Below, one piece after another: positions 12,000 to 23,984 of a stretch of DNA of 64,000 bases. Origin of the DNA: Hedera helix (lineage: Eukaryota; Streptophyta; Magnoliopsida; Apiales; Araliaceae). The notes below the pieces were generated by a model. That model did no database searches. It was not told where the DNA came from and saw only the letters and a list, made by a program, of their open reading frames with translations. Position numbers and translations under genes: made by a program. Each line of letters starts with the position of its first letter. Position 1 is the stretch's first letter. The DNA is taken from positions 39,600,967 through 39,664,966 of the forward strand of contig OX359281.1 in assembly GCA_947179155.2 (NCBI GenBank), given 5' to 3'.

Positions 12000-12838
12000 G
12001 ATCACGGTCCTAACTAGATCTAAAGATCAGAACTATTTTCCTTTTCTTTTCCTTTTTCATATAGACTTTTAACTTAAGCGGCAGCACATATTTAAAGAAT
12101 AACAACAGTACTCGGTTATTGCCTATTGGTATCTTTTGTCACCTAGCCTAGTTTCGTTACCTTAAAATTTTTCCACTTTTCATACTTTGTTCTTAATTCG
12201 TTTCCAATTTTTATATTTTAAGTTAGTGCTGGATAAGGGAGAGAAGAAACTGATTTCACAATCAAAATTATACGTAAAATCGTAAAAACTACACCAAAGA
12301 AATCATATTAATGGTTCCGTCAACATATTGTGTTTTTTTAGGAGTCGCGTTTCTTACGGGTGCGGGTGAAGTTTTGGTGCAGGAATCACAACTCTTAAGA
12401 AAACAAATTCGTTTAGGGTTTTAAATTTGTTAATATTTCTCATGTTTTTGTGTAAATTATAAATTGAAGCTAAAGCTAAAAGAGTTTTGTAGACACATAA
12501 ATTATGTATCTTGCTAGGATTAGGATTCGTAGTAATGGTGGAGGCGAGAAATTCAGAAAGAGTATGGAATCGGTTGAAAGATTGGAGAGCAGAGAAGAAT
12601 CGGTGAGCAACTACCAAAGTAACACGTGACAGAACTCTTAGGATCAAGGCGTAACCGCTGGTGTCCGAGAGCCGTGACAAGTGTTTCGAGTGAATTCAAG
12701 ATAGGTAAGCCAACACTTTCGTTCACTCGATTCAGAGTCGATCACAAGTTCTCAATTCCTTCCAGCGTGTTGAGAGAGAGAGAGAGAGTTTAGATGGCAA
12801 GATTTCTCAAAGTGTCAAAAGTCCATTCACTTGTCAAG
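12000..12838. other. desaturase upstream region merging into unidentified repeat DNA
   Basis: The first 100-200 bases should hold the minus-strand desaturase promoter. A TTTAAATATG word lies about 95 bp upstream of the ATG, but no TATA box is certain. From about 12340 the sequence changes character and includes a short GA microsatellite around 12774-12788. It resembles the flank at 29074 onward, into which the CRM-like element inserted, and is probably an older repeat. A 108-codon minus frame at 12354-12680 has no recognisable features. Confidence 0.45.
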
Positions 12839-13103
12839 TGATGCAGGAGCATCTGAGCTTGATCATGCTGAGCTTAATCATGCCGATCTATCAGCTAGCA
12901 CATTAATGGCTCTACAGTACCTAGAGAAAGCGGATCGGGACAAAGTTAAAAGGCACCGATGCCCTCGGGCAAGTAAGATGGGATCGACCTATTAACCTTA
13001 ATCTCGGCGGGTCAATAATACTCTTCGGGGGGACCTTGAGGTCGGGACCGAACATACTCTTCGGGGACCTTGAGGTCGGGATCGATAATGCTATTCGGGG
13101 ACG
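12839..13103 (+). repeat. CRM-like 5' LTR, first part
   Basis: Corresponds base for base to 28343-28607 of the 3' LTR with about one substitution. It ends in two and a half copies of a motif containing TTCGGGGACCTTGAGGTCGG, a short tandem repeat of about 35 bp in the U3 region. The Athila begins at the next base. Confidence 0.95.
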
Positions 13104-14353
13104 ACAAGCAAAAAATACCAACAAGAAAAACAACTACATTACTTATACTAACTACATGCATGCATATGCAGATCCAACCAATGCCTTGAACAATAAATCA
13201 ACACAATTCATGAAAATCCAGCCTCAAAGATCCTTAAGTAATAATTCAGCAAAATCTCAAATTCATGCATTATCAGAAATCCAACGTATCACCAATTTCA
13301 TTCACTACCAACCCTTGTGTGTGTGTGTGAATTCAATATATCAACTCAACCAAAGTTTTAATACAACTCATGAACCAATGTGACAAATCAAAGATATCAA
13401 CTCAGACTTTTCATCCCCTCTATACACTTGTCTTCACATTTTTTTTCCTTTTTCATTTCCTTCTTCATTTGACGAGTGCGTTTTACGCTCCATCTTGTGT
13501 AATATTAACTTAGCATGTGCAGTGTCCATTTTTCTTAGGCTTTTCAAAATTACCCACGTAGCGAACTTTCCACCAGTGACTCCCAAACCAGTTGGCTTTA
13601 GGGCACTGAGTGTAGAGACACTCCTAAGGGCTTACTTGTTCGAGCAATAGAGGCCACAAAAACAGACTAGCTAAGAATCTGCTCATATCTGTCGACTTTT
13701 CTTTATTTTTTTTTTGTTTTTTTTTTTTTAGTTAAGACAGACATCGAAGCAATTGTGTATTTCATCCTTTATAACATATGATCCAACACAGTATAGAGAT
13801 CACCACTATCTTCAATTAGCACCTAATCCATTAAATTGAACCAAGACCCAATTGACTTAACATATCGAATGTGCAATGAAAAATTAAGGGTCTCGAGTTC
13901 AATAAAACTAGCAAATAGTTAGAATCCCCAATTTTAGCAGTCCTTATCCATCTTACTTAAAATTATTACAAAATTCATCAAATTTGTATCATCGGCCATC
14001 ATTAATCTTCATGCATCAATTACCGCTCAAAGTATGCAATGAAATATGATCCTAACTACATGCAACGAACTAATTAACACTAAATAAAACACAACCATTT
14101 TTTATGATTTTTAAAATTTTTTCAAATTTTTTTTTATTATTTTTTTAAAACTGAGACAACTAAATGCTAAACCTACTAAACAATGTCCTAAAATATGCAA
14201 ATGCAACATAATTTTCCTAAGACTACTATATATATGCAGAGTAAATATGCAGAGTAAATGCTTTACCACCCCCAAACTTAAAGCAGACAATATCATCACT
14301 GTTAAAGAAATAAAGAACTGAAGAAATAAGAACAAGAGGACTCCCCTGATAGG
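13104..14353 (-). other. Athila 3' non-coding region, truncated
   Basis: AT-rich non-coding DNA downstream of the env-position ORF. A G-rich purine tract (AAGTTTGGGGGTGG on the minus strand, near 14266-14280) is typical of Athila tails; a similar GTGTGGGGGAATG tract occurs in the second Athila at 48959-48972. No polypurine tract directly next to an LTR and no 3' LTR are present. Confidence 0.7.
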
Positions 14354-15535
14354 TCAATCGTCGGAATCGGAAAAGGGACTGGAGCGGTCATCATGGTCAT
14401 CAGGAGGCGGGTACACCGGCAATGGCTGTGGCTCAGGAAAATGGACTGGATCGGCCGTGGGATTCATCCTCGCGAACATCTCAGTCAAAGCCATGTTAAA
14501 GTTAGTCTGAGAGTCAAACATATGGGCTTGACGTTCGGCGAGTCGTGCATTCTGCCTTTCTAAGCGATCCATCCGAGTATCGACCCTCAACTGTAAATTC
14601 CGGAGCTGAGTGCTGAATTTGGCCTTACGTGTACCGCCAGAAGTAGATGGTTCACCAGTTTCAGCAACAGGATCGTTGTGGATGATAAAACCTAAACCAC
14701 GGGGATGTGATTCACCTCCGTCCCAGACTTTATAGCGCTCAATCAAGCCATGATCCAACAAAATCAATGGCTGCTGTATAGACTCATCTGACCCCCATCT
14801 AACACCTGCTCGCCTACATAACCCACAAATTAGCGAGGGATGTGGCAAACCACTTTGAGTAGGACCGCGCAGATTATTTCTTAACGACGCCTCGATCACA
14901 TTCCCCACATTGATGTGTTTGCCTGTCACGATAGCATATAGCAATACCGCCCGTTCTTTCGAGACATCACTCAGGTGCGTAGATGGCATCAACTTGGCAC
15001 ATATAAATGCATACCAGATTTTGCCATAACGGCTCAAGCAGTTAAATGGGAAAATCATGGAACCCTGATGGCCTCTAGTGGTCCAAACCGTCCCAGGTTT
15101 GCACAAATCGCGAATGATCGTGTCGTAATTCGGCTGCTCAAGAACAAACTTCGCGTATTGGCAAAAGACGGGCGGCTCTATGTTATAAAAGGCATTAATC
15201 GTAGCACCACTAAAGGAGACCATCTTCCCCCGAATCATAACAGTACAACGCGACGTATCTTCAGCGTTCGCATAAAATTCCTTGACTATTGAGATCACGG
15301 CAGGATCCGGTTGATCCGTGAAGGAATCCCATCCACGCTCCATTATCATCCGAGCCATATCACCATCAACTAGCTCCTCGGGACGAAGACCGCGCTCGGG
15401 AGTTAGAGCTTTACCCATTAAATATATATCAAATTTATCCGCCGCCTCCGCACTAACAAACTTCTTCTTATCATAAGCACGGGTCGACGGTGTGGAACTT
15501 TCACCTCGTTGACGTTTGGGTGGCATATTGAACAA
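14354..15535 (-). CDS. Athila ORF in the env position, 393 codons
   Basis: An open frame starting MFNMPPKRQRGESSTPSTRAY. It contains the conserved region known from Athila-type elements as a putative plant transposon protein domain (middle part around EFYANAEDTSRCTVMIRGK and SGATINAFYNI). The C-terminal third is coiled-coil-like, with regularly spaced L/R residues, followed by a proline-rich and acidic tail (PPPDDHDDRSSPFSDSDD). No signal peptide or clear membrane segment is visible, so calling it an envelope would go beyond the sequence; only its position is env-like. It is uninterrupted although the pol frame has a stop. Function unknown. Confidence 0.8.
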   Translation of the reverse strand: MFNMPPKRQRGESSTPSTRAYDKKKFVSAEAADKFDIYLMGKALTPERGLRPEELVDGDMARMIMERGWDSFTDQPDPAVISIVKEFYANAEDTSRCTVMIRGKMVSFSGATINAFYNIEPPVFCQYAKFVLEQPNYDTIIRDLCKPGTVWTTRGHQGSMIFPFNCLSRYGKIWYAFICAKLMPSTHLSDVSKERAVLLYAIVTGKHINVGNVIEASLRNNLRGPTQSGLPHPSLICGLCRRAGVRWGSDESIQQPLILLDHGLIERYKVWDGGESHPRGLGFIIHNDPVAETGEPSTSGGTRKAKFSTQLRNLQLRVDTRMDRLERQNARLAERQAHMFDSQTNFNMALTEMFARMNPTADPVHFPEPQPLPVYPPPDDHDDRSSPFSDSDD

Positions 15536-16781
15536 GATATCAATTCCCTAACTCTCAATATCCCACCAAGGATGCTTAGCACAAACCGAACAATTCACAA
15601 ATCAGAAAAACGAACAAGCCGTGTCTATGAGGCAATTCAACAAACACGTGGCGGGCACTATTGTTCTTCCCCAAATTCAGAGCATACACAAGGCGAACAA
15701 TGGCATAGCAATTAGCTCTTCTGTGACACACCGCACGATCATACAATTCCCACCAAAACTCCTCCAGTTGGCCAACACAAACCAACTGGGTAACCAAAAA
15801 TAGAAAGCAAAGAAGAAGTGAAACCAAGCGAAGACCCGAATGGAAACGGAAGGTAATACCTGGAATGGGTAGTGGACGACTCACGTGTCCCAAATTGGAA
15901 CCCAGATATGGCAGAAGAGAAGTCCTTGTAGCAGAATCGTTCCCTCGTGGAGAAAGGAGAGAAGCCCTCTCGGTCAGATGGATGTGGTTTGGGGGTATTG
16001 TATGCCGTGAAAGATGTGGACTGAAATAGGAAGGAAGCCGAATGGAAGATGGATGGAGTGAGGAATGGAATCCGAAGGGAAGAGGAGAGATGGTGTCGGT
16101 GTGGAGGGTGTTGGCTGGTTAGTTTAGGTGTGGGGTGTGCTCGGCTGGTTAGGTGTGTATGTGTTGGGGTCTCGGCTGGGTAGTTGTAGGTTTAAAATGT
16201 TGACCAAACGCGACCGGACCAGGCTTTTAAAAAAAACTGAATTCACGTTCACGGCTGGGGCCGTGTAATGCTGGGCAAAAAGCTAGCCGGGGCCAGATTC
16301 GACCGAGAAGAGCCGGCCGGGGCCGTGACTGGAAGGGCAAAAATCTGGCCGGGGCCAGCCGTGGCCGAGAGGATCCGGCTGGGGCGGCGAGTTCGTGGCC
16401 GGGGCCGGGAGTTTCTGGGCTTGGAGCCGGCCGGGGCCATCTTTGGCTGCATGGTTCTAGCCGGGGCCACGGTTTTAAGGTATAAATTCCGGCCGGGGCC
16501 GTGGTGGTCTGCTGCAGAAAATTTGATTTGTGCTTTCTTTTGCTGTGAGTCCTTGCAATATAATGCACTAGTACCTTCAATGAAACAAAAATTCCCAAGG
16601 ATTAGGATGGCTAACATGGTGTAATATATCCTAAGCTAAAAAAAACTTTGAAATCCTAATTTAACTAAGTTGAACTAAAAGACGTAGAAATTAAAAGAAA
16701 CGTATGAAATGACTAATTTAAAGTCGGGTTGCCTCCCGAGAAGCGCGTTTGTTTAATGTCGTTCGCGCGACATGTTGCTAC
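15536..16781 (-). other. Athila pol-env spacer
   Basis: Non-coding spacer of about 1.2 kb. Next to pol it carries the conserved word GGGAGGCAACCCGAC (minus strand), a hallmark of Athila elements. It also holds the GC-rich periodic array at 16253-16500, described separately. Several overlapping open frames across the array in different frames reflect its GC content rather than coding. Confidence 0.75.
16253..16500. repeat. GC-rich 31/62-bp periodic array of GGCCGGGGCC boxes
   Basis: Nine near-identical 10-bp boxes (plus strand GGCYGGGGCC or AGCCGGGGCC) begin at 16253, 16285, 16315, 16347, 16377, 16397, 16429, 16459 and 16491. The steps are 32, 30, 32, 30, 20, 32, 30 and 32 bp. Spacers 1 and 3 resemble each other, as do spacers 2 and 4, so the underlying unit is a degenerate 62-mer made of two halves. 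The boxes are conserved while the spacers drift. Two boxes 31 bp apart occur in the opposite orientation in this element's LTR, at 23252 and 23283. Confidence 0.9.
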
Positions 16782-19700
16782 TCAAGTGTGATAAACTGGG
16801 TCCAATAAGTCCACGAGCTCGACGTCCTCCACTTGAAATCCTTCATAGAACGGTTTAAGCCGATGACCGTTCACTTTAAATATTCTTCCCGTGCGTGGGT
16901 CGTTAATTTCTATCGCACCGTGAGAGGAAATGTGAACAACCACAAAGGGCCCTTCCCACCGAGAACGCAGCTTTCCTGGAAACAGTTTCAAGCGGGAATT
17001 GTACAAAAGGACCTTTTGACCAATGACAAACGTTTTTCGCACAATTTGCTTATCGTGAAACGCCTTTGTCTTTTCCTTGTACAATCTGGAGCTTTCATAA
17101 GCCTCATGGCGTAATTCTTCTAACTCTTGTAATTGTAATTTCCTATGTTCGCCAGCTTCAGTCATGCTCCAGTTACATCGTTTAATGGCCCAGAAAGCCT
17201 TATGTTCGAGCTCGACGGGTAGATGACATGGCTTTCCGAAAACGATCCGATATGGTGACATTCCGATAGGAGTCTTGTATGCAGTGCGATAGGCCCATAA
17301 TGTATCTTCTAGTTTCAGACTCCAATCTTTGCGGTTAGGCTGCACTACTTTCTCCAGAACGGACTTGACCTCACGGTTTGAAACCTCTGCTTGGCCATTG
17401 CTCTGCGGATGGTAAGCCGTTGAAACTTTGTGCATGACATTGTATTTCTTGAACAGTGTTGTTAATGTCCTATTGCAAAAGTGTGTTCCTTTATCGCTGA
17501 TGATAGCTCTAGGAGTTCCAAACCTGACAAATATGTTAGATTTGACAAAATCTGCAACAACTTTAGAATCGTCAGTCTTGGTGGCTTTAGCCTCCACCCA
17601 TTTGGAAACATAGTCAACAGCCAGAAGAATGTAAACATTACCATAAGAGACAGGAAATGGCCCCATGAAATCAATGCCCCAAACATCGAAAATTTCAATA
17701 ACCAAAATGGGTGTTTGTGGCATTTGATTCCTACTGGATATGTTTCCGGTCTTTTGACAATTAGCACATGATTTACAAAATAGATAGGAGTCTTTAAAAA
17801 TACTAGGCCAGAAGAAACCGCATTCTAAAATTTTACGAGCTGTTCGTTTTGGTCCAAAATGACCCCCACAAGCGTAAGAATGACAGAAAGTTAAAATGGA
17901 TGAAAACTCAGAGTTGGGGACACATCTTCTAACTACCTGATCAGCACAGAATTTTCATAAATAGGGGTCATCCCAGACATACCGTTTCACATCGCTCTTA
18001 AGCTTCTCTTTCTGCATTTTGGAGAACTCACTAGGAATATAAGCGCTGACTAAATAATTAACGATGTTTGCGTACCAGGGTGCAGCCTTATCAACGGAGA
18101 ATAGATGCTCATCCGGAAAGGAGTCTCGCAGTGGAAGTGCTTCTTCATCTTTTAGCAACCTGCTCAAGTGATCTGCCACTAAATTGTCTGCTCCTTTCTT
18201 GTCCTTTATTTGCAAGTCAAATTCTTGGAGCAGCAGGATCCATCGTATGATCCTTGGTTTGGAATCCTTCTTTGTAAGCAGATACCTGAGAGCAGCATGG
18301 TCAGAGTAAACTATGACTTTAGTACCGAGAAGATAAGATCTAAATTTGTCTAAAGCAAAAACAACAGATAATAATTCTTTTTCTGTTGTGGAATAGTTAA
18401 TCTGAGCAGCATTCAATGTCCGAGAAGCATAATAGATGGCATGTGCAGCTTTGTCAACTCGTTGGCCCAAAACAGCCCCTACTGCATAGTTGCTGGCGTC
18501 ACACATGATTTCGAATGGTAAATTCCAATTTGGTGGTTGTATCACCGGTGTGGAGGTCAATAATGTCTTTAATTTATCAAACGCCCCTCTGCACTCATTG
18601 TCAAACTGGAATTCTACCTCTTTTTGCAGCAACTTACACAACGGCATTGCTATTTTGGAGAAGTCCTTGATAAATCTTCGATAGAAACCTGCATGACCAA
18701 GAAAAGAACGAATCTCCCGCACGCTTGCGGGGTAAGGTAAAGCAGCAACAATTTCTATCTTAGCTTTATCTACTTCTATTCCCTTAGCTGAAACTACATG
18801 ACCTAGGACGATACCCTGTTCTACCATAAAATGACATTTTTCCCAATTTAGAACAAGATTCGTCTCTAAGCATCTATCCAACACACAAGTTAAATTATCT
18901 AAGCATGCATCTAAAGAATCACCATGAATTGTGAAATCATCCATAAATACTTCAATGCAATGTTCAAGAAGATCAGAAAATATACTTATCATGCATCGTT
19001 GAAACGTACTGGGTGCATTACAAAGTCCGAAGGACATCCTACGGTATGCAAATGTACCGAATGGGCATGTGAAAGTGGTCTTTTCTTGATCTTCAGGTGC
19101 AATCACAATTTGGTTATAACCCGAAAAACCATCTAAAAAGCAATAATAAGTGTGACCTGCTAATCTTTCTAACATTTGGTCAATAAAAGGGAGAGGGAAA
19201 TGATCTTTTCTAGTTACGGCATTCAACTTCCTATAATCAATACACACTCTCCATCCTGTTTGCAAGCGAGTAGGCACTAACTCATTATTATCATTTTTAA
19301 CGACAGTTATGCCAGCTTTCTTAGGAACTACTTGAGCTGGACTGACCCATTGACTATCTGAAATAGGATAAATAATACCTGCATCGAGCAATTTCATAAC
19401 CTCTTTTTTCACAACTTCCATCATGGGTGGATTCAGTCTGCGTTGAGCATCTCGCTTTGGGGTGGCTCCTTCTTCCAAAAGAATGCGATGCATACACACA
19501 GCTGGGCTTATACCTTTGATATCTGCGATTGTCCAACCAAAGACTTGTACGTGGTCCCTCAAAACTCGAAGCAACTTTTCTTCTTGGACTTTGGTTAGAT
19601 TATTAGCAATTATCACTGGCAATGTTTCCTCTTGCCCTAGATATGCATATTTCAAATGGATTGGTAAAGGCTTTAATTCCAACCTTGGAGCCTGCACAAC

Positions 19701-22187
19701 AGAAGGTAACAACCTTTCATGAGTCACTGGTAATTGAATGGACGAAACTGCATACTTATCTGAAATTTTCGGTAACGAGTGTAATGCGTCTATAGTATCC
19801 TTTAATTCCGCATGTTGTTCAATCTCGTCTTCCTCTTCCAGCTCCAAACTATTCGTGATAGCATCCTCCAAGGTTTCCATGTGTAAGTGGTCGAAAGATT
19901 TCTGCACCAAGGAATCAAGGACATTAATAGAAAACACGGAATTGACATCACTAGGGTATCTCATGGCCTCGTAAATGTTGAATTGAATCTTTTCGCCGTC
20001 AAACTCCATGGTCAAGGTCCCATTGTGCACATCAATCATCGTTCTTGCTGTTTTCAAGAATGGCCTCCCTAGCAAGATATGAGCAGGATTCGGAGATGTA
20101 TCGTCGGCCATGTCCACAATATAAAAATCTGCAGGAAATATTAGTTCATTCACCTGCACCAAGACATCCTCAATTACCCCTTTGGGGTATGTGTTAGTAC
20201 GATCAGCTAATTGGATAATGACACCAGTGTTTTTCAAGGGACCTAGATGCAGAGAAGCATAAATAGATAGTGGCATAACATTAATTGATGCTCCTAGATC
20301 TAGCACAGCTCTCTCAAACCTGGTATTACCTATCTTGCAGGGAATGGTAAACATACCCGGATCTTTACATTTTGGAGGCATTTTTCTTTGCAGAACAGCA
20401 GATACATTTTCTCCAACAGTTATCTTTTCATTTTCTTGTAATTTCCTTTTATTAGTGCATAATTCCTTCAAAAATTTTGCATACCTTGGAACTTGCTTGA
20501 TTGCATCTAATAAAGGAATGTTCACCTCTACCTTTCTAAAGGTCTCCAGAATCTCTTTCTCTTGCTCGTCCTTCTTTGAAGTTCTAAGATTCCTAGGAGG
20601 AAAAGGTAAAGGGTTAGACTTAAGCTGAATAGGAGATTTAGGGATTACCTTTGAGATCTCTGCCTCTTCCTTAGCTTTATCCTTATCAAATTCAACCGTA
20701 GCCCTTGGTGTGTCCATTTGTTTCCCACTCCTTAAAGTAATCGCACTTGCGTTTTCCCTCGGATTGATCATTGTTTGAGAGGGCAACTTCCCAGAGCCTT
20801 GAGAATCCAATCGTCCAACTGTGGTAGCTAATTGGCTCATTTGATTTTCTAAGCTATGAATGGAAGCCTTTGTATCTTGTTGGAACTGTTGGGTCTGATT
20901 CATGAACTGTTGAGTATGATTCATGAAGGTTTTAAACATGTCTTCCAAAGACGCTTCAGATTTTGTAGGTGTTGCTTGTCGAGGTGGATACTGCTGTTGA
21001 GCTTGTTGAAACCCTTGTTGTCGATTCGAAAAAGCATTCGACATTGGTGGCCTGTTTCCTCCGTAGCTCAGATTAGGATGATCCCTCCACCCTGGATTGT
21101 AAGTATTAGAGTAAGGATCATATCTTCTCTGAGGTTGTCCTTGAAAATTTCCCGCTACATTGGCTTGTTCTATGGTGCCATCTTCTTGCAGTGTAGGACA
21201 AATATCTGTCGAATGATCCGATGACAAGCATATTCCACAAGTTCTTGTAACTTGCCCGTTCCCCACCGAGAGTTGACGAACCATAGCAGCTAACTCCGAG
21301 AGTTGTTGTTCAATGTTGCTCGAGCCAACCTCATTTACCCTTTTCGGTGCATGGTCCATCCGAGTTCCGTATTGCTGTGAGTTAGCCGCCATGTTAGCAA
21401 TTAAGTTCCGTGCGGCGTCTGGAGTCTTATCAACCAATGCTCCTCCACTTGCAGCATCGATCATACTCCTATCCATCGGTAGCAATCCCTCGTAGAAGTA
21501 CTGAATTTGGTGTTGATCGTCAATTTGATGTGGACAACACGAACACAGCTTCTTGAACCTTTCCCAATACTCGTGAAGAGTTTCGCCACTAAACTGTCTG
21601 ATGGCACATATCTCCTTCCTTATGTTGGCAACCCGTGAAGGAGGGAAATACTTCTCCACGAATAGCCTCTTCATATCATCCCATGATTGGATCGAACCGG
21701 AGGGAAGATAGTACAACCAATCTTTTGCCAAATCTGCTAAGGAGAATGGAAAAGCCCTAAGCTTTATGTGTTCTTCCGATACTCCATGTGGCCTCATTGT
21801 GGAACAAACCATGTGGAATTCCTTCAGATACTTATACGGATCTTCACCTGTAAGACCACGAAAAGTAGGCAAAAGGTGAATTAAGCCAGATTTCAATTCA
21901 AAAGCAGCATCTAAAGCAGGATATTCTATGCATAATGGTTGTTGGCGTAAATTAGGAGTAGCCAACTCCCTCATAGTCCTATTATTTGGTGCAGCCATTT
22001 CTTCTTCTGAATCGCTGGAAGAAGTCAGTAATGCGAGCGCAACGTTTAAGCCTGGTGACGTAGTAAAATCGTCTTCGAACTCCGAAGTTATGTTTCGTGC
22101 TCGACGAGTCTCCTTCCTTATTCTTTTTGCAGTTTTCTCTATCTCTGGATCAAATTTTAAATCAGGAGAGTGAGAGGATCGAGTCAT
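16782..22187 (-). pseudogene. Athila gag-pol polyprotein, one in-frame stop
   Basis: Encodes Gag, protease, reverse transcriptase, RNase H and integrase in one frame of about 1800 codons. Gag has a CCHC knuckle (CGICLSSDHSTDIC). The protease site reads DLGAS (near residue 630), the usual Athila form. RT shows CIDYRKLN and the FMDDF active site (near 1080). RNase H has CDAS (near 1230) and SDHAALRYLL. A TGA stop at 17955-17957 follows DDPYL, where a tryptophan codon is likely. The frame then stays open through the integrase zinc finger (HSYACGGHFG, CKSCANC) and the D-D-E core (IDFMGP, SDKGTHF, NGQAEVSNRE). All catalytic residues are visible, so the element decayed recently. Confidence 0.93.
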
Positions 22188-22229
22188 AAACTGAAAGAAA
22201 ACAAAGAAAATTTATAAAAACAATCACTT

Positions 22230-22246
22230 CCCCGGCAACGGCGCCA
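22230..22246 (-). other. Athila primer binding site, tRNA-Asp
   Basis: On the minus strand the sequence TGGCGCCGTTGCCGGGG is complementary to the 3' end of plant tRNA-Asp(GTC), including CCA. It lies five bases inside the LTR end. This primer choice is characteristic of Athila. Confidence 0.93.
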
Positions 22247-22251
22247 AAATT

Positions 22252-23472
22252 TGAAAGCTGTCGTTATCACTCCAAAATTATTCCTTACTTTCACTCTATC
22301 AATATAAAATTGGTATAACGGCAAGCAAGAGTCGAACCCACGGGAAGTGTATTTTATGATTTATCTGAATGTTTCTAACAGTAAATAACAAGTAATAATA
22401 AAAAGGGGATTTTTGTAACTATGATTCTACTAGAAAACAAGAAATATAAATGAAGATTATCCAATGATTTGCAAGCTTCAGTTCTTCAGTTCAGTATCAT
22501 CTTTTCATAAATATGATATAACCAAGTTAATTAATATCTTTCCTTCAATGAAATTAATAACCCTAGGTAACCACGGTCCGCGTTACCCGAAATTCCCCTT
22601 TAGTTTTAAATCTAATGTGACGATCGCCCCCACTAGACCCTAATTATCATACAACCTAGAACTATCAGTCTAGATTTAATATGACAATAGCATTAAGAAT
22701 TAGGGAATTAGGTTATTCCAAGCAATAATCGTACAATCGCGGACTATTTAACCTGTCTCCTTGATATCATAGCAATATTCAAAAGCTTGACCACAATCAA
22801 ATACCACTATTCGCTACTTATGATCAGATATAACATCGTTTGCTTAATATTATACCTTAATCTAGCATATGATAATAATCGAATCAATTCAATGGGCCCT
22901 TATCAAATTAATCAAACCAATCATCATTAAGCAATTCAAATAGATCATCAAGAATAAACTCCACAGATGAAGGAAAAGAAACTAATAACTCAATTAATTC
23001 ATAGATAATAAATAAGATTCAACATCCCTTAGAACTGAAAATAGAGAACTTAGCCTGACATAGTCAAAAACGCCAATCAATCTTCAATGGAAATCCTTCT
23101 CTCTAAGTTGTTATTTAAAAACATCCTAATCCTATCTATTTATATCTCTAATAACTCTACTAACAACTCCTAACTCGTAACAACATCATAATCCTTCTTT
23201 TGCTCAACTTCTGGAGACGCACGGACACTTAAAATCAAATCCGCCGACCACGGCCCCGGCCACGGATTCCCTTGTAAAAGCCGGCCCCGGCCGCGGTTAC
23301 TGTTCACAAATTACAAAATTGCCATTAAGCTCTGTTTTTACCGTTTTGACCCTCCAAAGCTATTTTCTGCAATATAAACATAAAAACAAGTAAAATGCAA
23401 ATAAAAATACTCAATAATAGCAATATATTAAGCCCAAGAACATCGATTCGTAAGTATAAACTACACTCATCA
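22252..23472 (-). repeat. Athila LTR, about 1.22 kb (only copy)
   Basis: On the minus strand it begins TGATGAGTGTAG and ends GACAGCTTTCA, directly before the primer site. It contains two GC-rich boxes (23252-23261 and 23283-23292) spaced 31 bp apart and the conserved Athila words around GGGTTCGACTCTTGCTTGC. No partner LTR exists at the other end of the element. Confidence 0.88.
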
Positions 23473-23933
23473 GCTTCAGTTCAGACTACTTCAGTCCTTT
23501 ATTTTTTATGGTTTTTCCTTTTATTTTATTTCCTTTATTATTATTGAGCATATAATCTAGCTATTAATTATTAGGTGTCATATGGTAAGTGCACGTGAGT
23601 TGGTTACTAAAGAAAGGTAGTGACAGATATTGGGGACCAGCTACGTGGCAGGAGAGAGAAAGATTTGTCAGAATCTGTTAGCCACCTTTCTAGTTTTTTC
23701 CTTTTTAATATTTCATTTTATGATATTTTCTTTCTTTGTGCCCAAGTTTTACCTAGCTATATATACCCGGCTTGTGGGTATAGAAAGGGAGTTGAATTTT
23801 TGATATAAATTTTTTCTAAAAATTCGAGTTGAGAGTTTCTCCTCTTGTTTTTTTTTGTGAATCTCTTGTATCTTTGCCTGTAGATTTATATTAACTTAGC
23901 CCGCAAGATAATCACTATCCCGCCCCGGCGTCA
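23473..23933 (+). repeat. CRM-like 5' LTR, second part
   Basis: Matches 28608-29068 over its full 461 bp with about eight substitutions. It contains a TATA-type promoter word (CTATATATAC, 23757-23766) at the position expected for a U3/R boundary. It ends GGCGTCA two bases before the tRNA-Met primer site. Confidence 0.95.
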
Positions 23934-23935
23934 GT

Positions 23936-23947
23936 TGGTATCAGAGC
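23936..23947 (+). other. CRM-like primer binding site, initiator tRNA-Met
   Basis: TGGTATCAGAGC is complementary to the 3' end of initiator tRNA-Met, the standard primer of plant chromoviruses. It lies two bases after the LTR end. Confidence 0.93.
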
Positions 23948-23984
23948 TCATCGTTCACCTGGAAGTTAATACTCACCGATTTCA

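Larger units (their letters stand above)
13104..23472 (-). mobile_element. Athila-type Ty3 retrotransposon, single LTR, nested
   Basis: Reading on the minus strand: LTR 23472-22252, tRNA-Asp primer site, gag-pol 22187-16782, spacer with a GC-rich array, env-position ORF 15535-14354, a G-rich purine tract near 14270, and a 3' non-coding tail to 13104. The tail ends without a second LTR. There is no target duplication: the two halves of the host LTR abut exactly at the insertion. The clade call rests on the Asp primer site, the gene order, the Athila ORF domain and the conserved GGGAGGCAACCC word (around 16725-16736). Confidence 0.9.

Noticed and set aside
12354..12680. 108-codon minus-strand open frame
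   Set aside because: No recognisable domain, ordinary composition for random sequence, and it lies in repeat-like DNA upstream of the CRM-like element.
13036..13383. 115-codon frame bridging the CRM-like LTR and Athila tail
   Set aside because: It spans the insertion junction and so cannot be an evolved gene.
16253..16500. CRISPR-like layout of short repeats and unequal spacers
   Set aside because: The genome is a plant nuclear one, the repeats are only 10 bp, and alternate spacers resemble each other, so it is a degenerate 62-bp minisatellite inside a retrotransposon.
16227..16624. Three overlapping open frames of about 120 codons on both strands
   Set aside because: They are a by-product of the GC-rich array, which has few stop codons; the proteins are proline/arginine repeats without family motifs.
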